A stretch of DNA of 50,031 nt from Labilithrix sp. (lineage in GTDB: Bacteria > Myxococcota_A > Polyangia > Polyangiales > Polyangiaceae), in assembly GCA_019637195.1 (NCBI GenBank), contig JAHBWA010000020.1:1-50031 (forward strand), given 5' to 3'. Both the position numbers and the translations under genes were made by a program. Shown here piece after piece: positions 36,417-43,619 of the stretch (position 1 is its first letter; each line of letters begins with the position of its first letter). The notes under the pieces were generated by a model. It did no database searches. It had not been told where the DNA came from and was given only the letters and a program-made list of their open reading frames with translations.

Positions 36417-37841
36417 ATGGCGAAGCGAACGTACGATGTGGTGGTGATCGGCGGCGGCCCCGGCGGCTACGGGTGCGCGATCCGCCTCGGCCAGCTGAAG
36501 CAGAAGGTCGTCTGCGTCGAAAAGGAAGAAGTCGGCGGCGTCTGCCTCAACTGGGGATGCGTCCCGTCGAAGGCCCTCATCAGCGCGAGCCACACCTACG
36601 AGAAGGTGAAGGACCACGGCGCGACGATGGGCATCTTCGCCGACAACGTGCGCGTCGACGTGACGAAGATGCAGGAGTGGAAGAGCGGCATCGTCAAGAA
36701 GCTCACCGGCGGCATCCGCGGCCTCTTCAAGGGCAACGGCGTCGAGCTCGTCATGGGCAACGCGCGCGTCACCGGCCCCCGCACCGTCGAGGTCAAGACG
36801 AACGAGGGCGGGACCGAGACGCTCGAGGCCACCAAGGCCATCGTCATCGCGACGGGCTCGTCGACGATCGAGATCCCGTCGTTCAAGTTCGACGGCAAGC
36901 AGGTCATCGGCGCCAAGGAAGCCGTGAGCCTCCCGAGCGTGCCGAAGCGCATGCTCGTCATCGGCGGCGGCGTCATCGGCCTCGAGCTCGGCATGGTCTA
37001 CCAGAAGCTCGGCTCCGAGCTCACCGTCGTCGAGGCGACGGCGGGCCTGCTCCCGGGCGTCGATCCGGACTGCACGGCGGTCGTCGAGAAGAAGCTCGTC
37101 AAGCGCGGCGCCAAGGTCCTCAAGAACGCGAAGGCGACCGGCTACGAGAAGAACGGCGACGGATCGCTCGCGGTGAAGGTCGACCTCGGCGGCGGTAAGC
37201 ACGACACGCTCGTCACCGACACCGTGCTCGTCGCCGTCGGCATGCGCCCGAACGGCGCCGGCCTCGGCCTCGAGGAGCTCGGCGTGAAGGTCGAGCGTGG
37301 CTTCGTCCCGACCGATCCGCTCGGCAAGACGAACGTCGACGGCATCTACGCCATCGGCGACGTGAGCGGCCACCCGATGCTCGCCCACAAGGCGACGAAG
37401 GAGGGCGAGGTCGTCGCCGAGGTCATCGCCGGCCACAAGGCGGCGAAGGACTGGGTCGCGATCCCGGCGGCGATCTTCACCGATCCCGAGATCGCGGTCG
37501 CCGGCCTGACCGAGGCGCAGGCGAAGGAGAAGGGCTACGAGGTCCGCGTCGGCAAGTTCCCGTTCGCCGCGCTCGGGCGAGCGATGGCCGTGAACGAGAC
37601 CGAGGGCTTCTTCAAGGTCGTCGCGAACAAGAAGACGAACGAGCTGCTCGGCGTCCACATCGTCGGTCCCGAGGCGAGCGACCTCATCAGCGAGGGCGCG
37701 CTCGCCCTCGAGATGCACGCGTTCCTCGAGGACATCGGCCTCACGATCCACCCGCACCCGACGCTTGGCGAGGGCTTCATGGAGGCCGCGATGAACGGCC
37801 TCGGCCACGCGATCCACATCCTGAACCGCGAGCAAAAGTAG
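36417..37841 (+). CDS. lpdA: Dihydrolipoyl dehydrogenase (E3)
   Basis: 474 residues. FAD flavoprotein that reoxidises dihydrolipoyl groups of 2-oxoacid dehydrogenase complexes with NAD+. N-terminal Rossmann motif VIGGGPGGYGCAIR (10-23), redox disulfide GGVCLNWGCVPSK (C43 and C48), second nucleotide motif VIGGGVIGLELG, YAIGDV, and the C-terminal HPHPTLGE motif carrying the catalytic His-Glu pair. Full length, start ATG 36417. Its placement after E1 alpha suggests they serve the same complex. The TAG stop at 37839-37841 is followed by the same GCGGCGG bases that recur in the tandem array downstream. Confidence 0.95.
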   Translation: MAKRTYDVVVIGGGPGGYGCAIRLGQLKQKVVCVEKEEVGGVCLNWGCVPSKALISASHTYEKVKDHGATMGIFADNVRVDVTKMQEWKSGIVKKLTGGIRGLFKGNGVELVMGNARVTGPRTVEVKTNEGGTETLEATKAIVIATGSSTIEIPSFKFDGKQVIGAKEAVSLPSVPKRMLVIGGGVIGLELGMVYQKLGSELTVVEATAGLLPGVDPDCTAVVEKKLVKRGAKVLKNAKATGYEKNGDGSLAVKVDLGGGKHDTLVTDTVLVAVGMRPNGAGLGLEELGVKVERGFVPTDPLGKTNVDGIYAIGDVSGHPMLAHKATKEGEVVAEVIAGHKAAKDWVAIPAAIFTDPEIAVAGLTEAQAKEKGYEVRVGKFPFAALGRAMAVNETEGFFKVVANKKTNELLGVHIVGPEASDLISEGALALEMHAFLEDIGLTIHPHPTLGEGFMEAAMNGLGHAIHILNREQK

Positions 37842-37880
37842 CGGCGGCTCATGGCGGCGGCCCGGGGCGCGCGGTCCCGG

Positions 37881-37967
37881 GTCGTAGCGGCGGTCCGGGT
37901 CGTAGCGGCGCCCGGGTCGTAGCGGCGCCCGGGTCGTAGCGGCGCCCGGGTCGTAGCGGCGGTCCGG
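37881..37967. repeat. 17/18-bp tandem repeat, five copies
   Basis: Units GTCGTAGCGGCGGTCCGG (37881-37898 and 37950-37967) flank three GTCGTAGCGGCGCCCGG units (37899-37949). TAGCGGCGG also occurs at the lpd stop codon (37839), so the array may derive from the gene end. Confidence 0.85.
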
Positions 37968-37991
37968 GGCCACGCCGCGGGGGCGCCGTTT

Positions 37992-38168
37992 CTAGCGGCG
38001 GCCCTTGAAGCCCATCATCTGCTGGACGACGGCCTCGCTCTGCTCGGCGATCTCGTCGCTCTCGCGGGCGCGGTCAGCGCAGTCCTCGCAGAGCTTCTTG
38101 GCCTTGCCGTCGACCTTCACGGACACGAGCGTCTCGACCTCGTCGTCGCAACCTTTGCAGGTGGGCAT
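37992..38168 (-). CDS. Small CxxC/CxxC zinc-ribbon-like protein
   Basis: 58 residues, ATG 38168 to TAG 37994-37992, with a strong GGGAGG ribosome binding site upstream. Begins MPTCKGCDDEVETLVSVKV and continues KKLCEDCADRARE: two CxxC pairs (C4-C7, C27-C30) in a hairpin spacing, then a helix rich in Glu/Gln (about 33-52) and a basic end GFKGRR. It should bind one zinc ion. Divergent from pspA, with 198 bases between the two starts. Too small for common gene finders. A stand-alone zinc ribbon that could bind RNA, DNA or protein; no named family recognised. Confidence 0.75.
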   Translation of the reverse strand: MPTCKGCDDEVETLVSVKVDGKAKKLCEDCADRARESDEIAEQSEAVVQQMMGFKGRR

Positions 38169-38366
38169 CGTTTCCTCCCTCGGCGCGGGCCGGTGGCGCC
38201 ATTTTTCGCGGCGCGCTCGGCGGGCCGAACCTATCTTGCTTGGACCCGGCCGAACCCCGGTTGGATGTCGACCTTCGGTCGGCGCGCGTTATCATATCCG
38301 GCGACAATCTCCGCGCGGCGCCTTTTCGTGCGGCGGCTTATTCGTGCGGTTCCGGAGGCATGAGCG

Positions 38367-39074
38367 ATGGGCATCTTCGATCGGATGGGCAAGGTCATCT
38401 CGAGCAACTTGAACTCGTTGCTCGACAAGGCCGAGGACGACAAGAAGCTGCTCGAGCTCAACCTCGAGGAGATGGCCGATCAGCTCAAGGCGGGGCGTCA
38501 GGACGTCATCGCCGCCGTCGCGGCCGAGAAGCAGCTGCGCAAGAAGGCGGACGACCTCAGGGCCGACGTCGACAAATGGGAGAAGCGCGCCGAGCTCGCG
38601 CTCAAGAGCGAGGACGAGGCGCTCGCTCGCGAGGCGCTCAAGCAGAAGAAGCGCGCCGAGCAGGAGCACGAGTCCGTCGAGAAGGCGCGGACCGAGCAGC
38701 GCGACACGGCGCTCAAGATGAAGGAGGAGCTCGAGCGCATGGAGCAGAAGCTCGACGAGCTGAAGCTGCGAAAGGGGACCATCGCGGCGCGCGCCTCGCA
38801 GGCGCGGTCCGGCGGCGGCGCCGAATCGCTCGGCGCGCGCGGCGGCTCGAGCGCCTTCGACAACTTCCGCAAGATGGAGGAGAAGATCGAGGGTCGCGAG
38901 CAGGAAGGCCTCGCGATGGCCGAGGTCGAGGAGGCGCTCGGGACTGCGGACAAGCGCGATCTCGAGGACAAGTTCCGCGACCTCGAGCGCGGGCTGACCG
39001 GCGGCTCCGGCACGAAGAAGGACGCGGAGATCGAGGACGAGCTCGCGGCGCTGAAGAAGCGGATCCGGGTCTGA
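38367..39074 (+). CDS. pspA: Phage shock protein A family protein (PspA/IM30)
   Basis: 235 residues. Begins MGIFDRMGKVISSNLNSLLDKAED, quoted partly: the amphipathic helix that binds membranes. It is then almost entirely charged coiled coil (residues 25-150), followed by a Gly/Ser break (AARASQARSGGGAESLGARGG partly) and a last helical section. This is the ESCRT-III-like PspA fold that polymerises on damaged membranes. Start ATG 38367. No pspBC or pspF is present. The next gene starts 14 bases after the stop, so PspA and the pseudo-cyclase/STAND protein are probably co-expressed. Confidence 0.9.
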   Translation: MGIFDRMGKVISSNLNSLLDKAEDDKKLLELNLEEMADQLKAGRQDVIAAVAAEKQLRKKADDLRADVDKWEKRAELALKSEDEALAREALKQKKRAEQEHESVEKARTEQRDTALKMKEELERMEQKLDELKLRKGTIAARASQARSGGGAESLGARGGSSAFDNFRKMEEKIEGREQEGLAMAEVEEALGTADKRDLEDKFRDLERGLTGGSGTKKDAEIEDELAALKKRIRV

Positions 39075-39088
39075 GGGATCGAGGCCCG

Positions 39089-42001
39089 TTGCCTTCGGTC
39101 CTCGAGGGGCGCGTCGTCGCGAGCTTCCGGGCCGTCGGAGGCCCGGGCCGCGCCTTCCTCGAGCGGGTCCGGTCGCTCATGGCGCGCCTCGCGCCGCTCG
39201 GCGCGGTGCACGTCGGGTGGGACGTGCTGAAGGCGACCTTCGCGTTCGACGCCTCGAAGTTCCCGGCGTTGCTCGAGATCGCGACGACGCTCGGCGTGGA
39301 CACGCAGGGCGAGGAGCCGCTCTGGGCGGTCGGCGTCGCGCAGGGCGACATCCGCACCGTGGAGGCCGAGGGCTCGGAGCTGCTGGCGAGCGGCCTGCTC
39401 TGGTCCGGGCCGCCGATCGTCGCGGCGTCGGCGCTCGCGGCGCTCGCGCGTCCGGGGGAGATCCTCTGCGCGCAGACCGTGCCTGCGCTCCGCGCCGGAG
39501 AGCTCGTGACCTCAGGGCTGCGGATCGCGCGCGACGGGACGCTCCGCGTACGCGGAGCGCGGATCGATCGGCGACAGCCTTGGCGCCGGACCGCCGCCGA
39601 GAACCTGACCCGAATGATGCAGCCGCGCCTCGTTCGCGGGCATTTCCCCGACGTGACCGTCGCGCCCGGAGCGCTCGTCGTCGTGCGCGCGGACCCCGGC
39701 GTCGGTGGGACGCGCCTGCTCGGTGAGATCGCGTCGCGCTCGGCGCGGGCGCTCGTCGTCGCTCCGGTCGGCTCGGGCTTCGAGCCGCTCGGGGCGCTTC
39801 GGCGAGCGTTCGGCCGCGAGATCGGTCGCGAGCTCAATCCGCATCTCCTCGAGCTCGCCGGACCGCTCGAGTCGCTGCTCGCCGGCAAGGGCGCGGGCCT
39901 CGACACGGCCGCGCGGCTCGTGACCGCGCTGCTCTGGCCGAAGCAATCCGGAGCGATCAGCGCGCTCGTCATCGACGACGCCAAGGCCGTCGATCCGGCG
40001 ACCCTCGAGGCGTGTGTCCGGGCCGTGCGCCAGAGCGCGTCGCTCGGCGTCGTCGCGCGGCTCGACGGCGCGAGCTCGATCCCGTCGGTCCTCGCGGCGC
40101 TCCCGAAGGCGGCGGAGCACGAGCTGTCGCCCGTCTCGCGCGAAGGCGCGGAGGACATCGCGGTCGGCGTGACCGGCGGCGCGCTCGACGCGCTGGCGCG
40201 CGGGCGGTGGGCGCGCCTCGGAGGGGGCAACCCGCTGGCCGTCGTCGAGGCGGTCACGCTCGGGATCGCGACCGGCGACATCGCGTGGTCGGGCGAGCGC
40301 GCCTCGCCGCGGTCGCGCGCGGCGGGGCGCGGCGAGGTCAAGACCGCGGCGAAGTGGATCCGCCAGCGCGCGAACGCGGAGCGCGCGCCCGCGCGCGCCT
40401 TGTTGTCGCTCCTCGCCGTGGTCGGCGGGGAGGCGAAGGTCGGGTTCTTGTCGCGCGTGCTCGAGGCGGCGGGCCTGCGGATGGACGTGGTCGGCACGAT
40501 CACGCAGCTCGAGCGGGCGCGCTGGCTCATCGCGGAGGAGCCCGAGAGCGGCGGTGAACGCAGCGTGGCGTTCCCGGCAAGGACGCACCACAAGGCGCTC
40601 TTCAACACGCTCGAAGACGACGCGCGCAAGAAGCTCCACCTCGCGATCTCCCGCGTCATCGAGCAGGAGGAGGGCGCGTTCGGCCGCGTGGAGGGCGCGT
40701 GGCACGCGGCGCAGGCGGGTGAGGGGAGTCGAGCGTCGGCGGCGCTGCTCGAAGGGGCGCGCGCAGCGTCGGAGGCGCGGTTCGAGGCGAGCTGCACGCA
40801 GCTCATCGCGTTCGCGCGCCGCGCGGACCCCTCGTGCGAAGAGGCGGCGCTCGAGTTGCTCGCCGACGCGCTCGAGCGCGCGCCGAGCGTCGCGCCGGTC
40901 TCGCTTCCCCCGGCGACCACGCCGTCCGCGCCGCCGTCCGCGAGGGCGGCGCCGCGCTCCGTGCCGCCGTCGACCGCGCACGCGTCGATCCCGGCCTCGC
41001 GGCCCTCGGTCCCGCCGCGGACGGGGCCGGCGCGGATCGCCGCGATCGCGTCCGTGCCGCCCGCTCGGCACAAGGCGTCCGTAGCGCCGCCCGTGGCGGG
41101 CCCGCGCCCGTCGAGCGCGCCGTCCGTGGCGGGCTCGCGCCGGTCGAGCGCGCCGTCCGTGGCGGGCTCGCGCCGGTCGAGCGCGCCGCCGCCCGCGCGG
41201 ATGGACGCGGCGTCGCCGAGCGATCCCGACGAGCCGGACTCGATGGTCGAGCGCGCCCTCATCGTACCGCCGCGAGCGCCGGACTCGATGGTCGAGCGCG
41301 CCCTCTTCGTCGCGCCGGAGGCGCGGGAGCCGGCTTCGCCCTCGGGGGATCGTGACGTCGACGCGTTCCACGCCGCGGACAGCGAGCCGCCGACGATGGC
41401 GAACGACGAGCTCGCGCCGGCGAGCGACAGCCTGCCTCTAGAGACGACGCTCGAATCGGAGCTGCGCGAGCACGCCGAGGAGGCGCGGGCAGAGGCGCGT
41501 TCGGGCGCCGCCGCGCGCGCCGACGGCGGCTCCGCGTCGGCGCCGCCGCCGCCGAGCGCGCCGGGCAGCCAGATCGCGCGTCGCCTGGGGGAGCTGGCGA
41601 AGGAGGCGCTCCTCGCAGCGGACAACGCGGCGCTCGAGCGGTGGGTCGATGGCCCGCGGGCTCCCGGCGAGGATCCGGCGTTCACCGAACGCATGCGGGC
41701 CATGGCGCGGCTCGGGCGTGGCGACATCGGCGACGCGCTCCGCGTCCTCCGTCGCTCGCGCGCCGAGCTCGATCCGACCGATCATCGGCGTCGCTGCCAG
41801 GCGTCGCTCGCGCTCGGCGTCGCGCTGAGCGGCGCTGGCCGCCCGGAGGAGGCGCTCCTCGAGGCCATGGACGCGCTCGCCCGGGCGCGGCAGATCGCGG
41901 ACGAGCGCGGCGCGAAGGCGTGCCTCGCCTTCCTCGCGAAGCTCTACACGTCGGTGTCGCGCGAGGCCGAGGCGGAGCTCCTCCGCGACGGATCGGCGTG
42001 A
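39089..42001 (+). CDS. Pseudo-cyclase/STAND-like ATPase protein with C-terminal TPR region
   Basis: 970 residues if begun at TTG 39089, 14 bases after pspA (an ATG at 39179 is an alternative). Residues about 1-165 follow a class III nucleotide-cyclase pattern (GVAQGDI, GLLWSGPPIVAASALAALARPGEIL) but lack the metal-binding aspartates expected of an active enzyme. A P-loop-like ADPGVGGTRLL (about 201-211) lacks the Walker A lysine, while SALVIDDAKAVD (about 291) looks like Walker B. A winged-helix-like region follows, then a Pro/Ser/Ala linker (about 600-760) with DNA-level repeats, and TPR-like helices (about 830-970). This is the layout of bacterial cyclase-AAA-TPR sensor proteins, but apparently without catalysis. 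Probably a scaffold or signalling partner of PspA. Confidence 0.7.
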   Translation: MPSVLEGRVVASFRAVGGPGRAFLERVRSLMARLAPLGAVHVGWDVLKATFAFDASKFPALLEIATTLGVDTQGEEPLWAVGVAQGDIRTVEAEGSELLASGLLWSGPPIVAASALAALARPGEILCAQTVPALRAGELVTSGLRIARDGTLRVRGARIDRRQPWRRTAAENLTRMMQPRLVRGHFPDVTVAPGALVVVRADPGVGGTRLLGEIASRSARALVVAPVGSGFEPLGALRRAFGREIGRELNPHLLELAGPLESLLAGKGAGLDTAARLVTALLWPKQSGAISALVIDDAKAVDPATLEACVRAVRQSASLGVVARLDGASSIPSVLAALPKAAEHELSPVSREGAEDIAVGVTGGALDALARGRWARLGGGNPLAVVEAVTLGIATGDIAWSGERASPRSRAAGRGEVKTAAKWIRQRANAERAPARALLSLLAVVGGEAKVGFLSRVLEAAGLRMDVVGTITQLERARWLIAEEPESGGERSVAFPARTHHKALFNTLEDDARKKLHLAISRVIEQEEGAFGRVEGAWHAAQAGEGSRASAALLEGARAASEARFEASCTQLIAFARRADPSCEEAALELLADALERAPSVAPVSLPPATTPSAPPSARAAPRSVPPSTAHASIPASRPSVPPRTGPARIAAIASVPPARHKASVAPPVAGPRPSSAPSVAGSRRSSAPSVAGSRRSSAPPPARMDAASPSDPDEPDSMVERALIVPPRAPDSMVERALFVAPEAREPASPSGDRDVDAFHAADSEPPTMANDELAPASDSLPLETTLESELREHAEEARAEARSGAAARADGGSASAPPPPSAPGSQIARRLGELAKEALLAADNAALERWVDGPRAPGEDPAFTERMRAMARLGRGDIGDALRVLRRSRAELDPTDHRRRCQASLALGVALSGAGRPEEALLEAMDALARARQIADERGAKACLAFLAKLYTSVSREAEAELLRDGSA
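41093..41191. repeat. 33-bp in-frame tandem repeat, three copies
   Basis: Copies at 41093-41125, 41126-41158 and 41159-41191 encode the unit VAG(P/S)R(P/R)SSAPS in the linker of the STAND-like protein. Because the unit is a multiple of three, copy changes would keep the frame. A second in-frame repeat (DSMVERAL...) follows at about 41239-41302. Confidence 0.82.
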
Positions 42002-42023
42002 GCAGGCCGGCGGCCCGCTCGCC

Positions 42024-42392
42024 TCACGGCCGTGAGAAGAACGACGACTGCTGGAAGCGGAGGCCCGCGATGATCTGCTCGACGCGTGCGTCCGAGAGCG
42101 CGCCGATCCGCTGACCGAGCCGCGCCTTGGCGACGGCGGCGATCTGCGAGACGACGACGACGCTCTGCCTGGGGAGGTTCCCCTCGCCGAGGTCGAGCAG
42201 GACGTTTCCGGGCTCGGTCGCGCGACGCAGGTTCGACGTCAGCGCGCAGACGATCACGCTGCTGACGCGTGAGTGGTTGAAGTGGTCCTCCTGCACGACG
42301 ACGTGTGGATGCGCGTGGTTCGGCGCCGCGTCGTCCGCGTCGTCGGGCGCGATCCAGAACAGGTCGCCGCGATGGATGAGCTCGGTCGCCAT
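42024..42392 (-). CDS. MazF/PemK-like toxin, no antitoxin seen
   Basis: 122 residues from ATG 42392; the longer frame upstream overlaps sctU. Pattern of the MazF/PemK SH3-like ribonuclease: RGDLFWIAPDD (start strand), HPHVVVQEDHFNHSRVSSVIVCALTSN (partner of PAVVVSND...VIVAPLTS, quoted partly), LPRQSVVVVSQIAAVAKARLGQRIG. The conserved R-x-P of MazF is replaced by AHPHV. MazF proteins cleave mRNA and normally follow an antitoxin gene; here the upstream neighbour is sctU (11-base gap) and no small antitoxin frame is present. It may be an orphan nuclease or a domesticated regulator. Confidence 0.75.
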   Translation of the reverse strand: MATELIHRGDLFWIAPDDADDAAPNHAHPHVVVQEDHFNHSRVSSVIVCALTSNLRRATEPGNVLLDLGEGNLPRQSVVVVSQIAAVAKARLGQRIGALSDARVEQIIAGLRFQQSSFFSRP

Positions 42393-42403
42393 GCCGACGC
42401 GCC

Positions 42404-43462
42404 TCAGGGCTCGCGCGGCTCGGGTGGGCTCTCCTCCCACGCCTCGCGGAGGATCTCGGCCACCGCCTCGTAGAGCGCCTCGGGGATCTCGTCGCCGATC
42501 TCGAGCTCGACGAGCGCGCGCGCGAGCGGGACGTCACGCAGGACGGGGACGCCGTACTGGTGCGCAGCCTCGACGATGCGCCTCGCGAGGTCCCCGTGAC
42601 CGGACGCGACGAGGACGGGCGCCTCGTCGCTGCCGCCGTGGTCGGGGCTGTCGTAGCGGAGCGCGCAGGCGATGTGGGTCGGATTCACGATGACGACGCT
42701 CGCGTTCTTGACGTTGCCGACGGTCGCCGACGCGAGCATCTCGTGGTGCGCGCGCTCGCGGGCGGCCTTCAGCTGGGGGTCCCCCTCGCTCTCCTTGTGC
42801 TCGCGCTTGACCTCGTCCTTCGACATCATGAGCTTCTTGCGCCAGGAGCGGCGGGTGACGACGACGTCGAGCACCGCGAGGAACAGGCCGACCACGGCGG
42901 ATCGCTTCGCCACGTCGGTCGCGATCGCGCCGGCGAGCGCGACGGCCGCGTCGAGCCTGCCGGCGCTTCGCGCGAGATCGGCTGCGTTGGCGCGGAGCGC
43001 GCCGTGGACGATCCAGACGACGGCCGCCGCGAAGAGGCCCGCGCGGAGCACCGCGACGAGCCGCTGAGCGGACAAGAGCTGCTTGAAGCCCTCGATCGGG
43101 TTCAGCTTCCCGAGGTTCGGCGTGAGCTTCCTGGTGGCGATGACGCCGCCGGTCTGCACCAGCGACGTGACGGCGCCGCTGACCGCCGCGGCGGCGAGCA
43201 GCGGCATGGAGAGGGCGAGCACGGCCCCGCAGGCCGCCGTCGGCTCGAAGTCGAGCCCCGGCGACGGATCGCCGGCGCGCGCGATCGCCGCCCGCAGATC
43301 GCCGCCCGACCGCGTCGCGAGCGCGACGACGGCGGCGGGCGCGATGGCGACGGCGCAGAGGAACGCGACGGACTGGCTCGCGAAGGTGCTGAGCGGGCTG
43401 TTGCCCTCCTCTTGCGCCTTCCGGATCCGCTTTGGGGTCGGCTCTTCGGTCTTGTCGCTCAT
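42404..43462 (-). CDS. Type III secretion/flagellar export switch protein (SctU/FlhB family)
   Basis: 352 residues. Starts SDKTEEPTPKRIRKAQEEGN, the invariant beginning of FlhB/SctU. Four membrane helices lie between about 30 and 205. The linker to the cytosolic domain carries the autocleavage motif NPTH (N260-H263) in VIVNPTHIACAL, and GVPVLRDVPLARAL follows. Self-cleavage between N and P switches substrate specificity in injectisomes. It is alone: no other sct or fli gene occurs in the window, and the flanks are mazF and obg. It could belong to a dispersed type III system or a myxobacterial non-canonical system. Confidence 0.88.
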   Translation of the reverse strand: MSDKTEEPTPKRIRKAQEEGNSPLSTFASQSVAFLCAVAIAPAAVVALATRSGGDLRAAIARAGDPSPGLDFEPTAACGAVLALSMPLLAAAAVSGAVTSLVQTGGVIATRKLTPNLGKLNPIEGFKQLLSAQRLVAVLRAGLFAAAVVWIVHGALRANAADLARSAGRLDAAVALAGAIATDVAKRSAVVGLFLAVLDVVVTRRSWRKKLMMSKDEVKREHKESEGDPQLKAARERAHHEMLASATVGNVKNASVVIVNPTHIACALRYDSPDHGGSDEAPVLVASGHGDLARRIVEAAHQYGVPVLRDVPLARALVELEIGDEIPEALYEAVAEILREAWEESPPEPREP

Positions 43463-43619
43463 CGCCGAGGCTTGTCCGTCGTTCGGGAGAGGTGCGTCGT
43501 GGCGACGTCGCGTGCACGAGGCATGCGCGCGTCATGGCCGCGCGAGGGGCAGGGACGGGCGGGTGCCGAGGCGCTCGTCCGTGCTGCCGAGGTCGGCCGT
43601 CGGCTCGGCGGGTTGCGGG

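Noticed and set aside
38240..39088. N-terminal extension of the STAND-like protein across pspA
   Set aside because: It would overlap the whole pspA gene in another frame and has shadow composition; the coding signal begins after the pspA stop.
42023..42036. Palindrome CTCACGGCCGTGAG as a terminator between convergent genes
   Set aside because: It has no loop and no T-tract; it may be chance in GC-rich DNA, so it is not listed as a feature.
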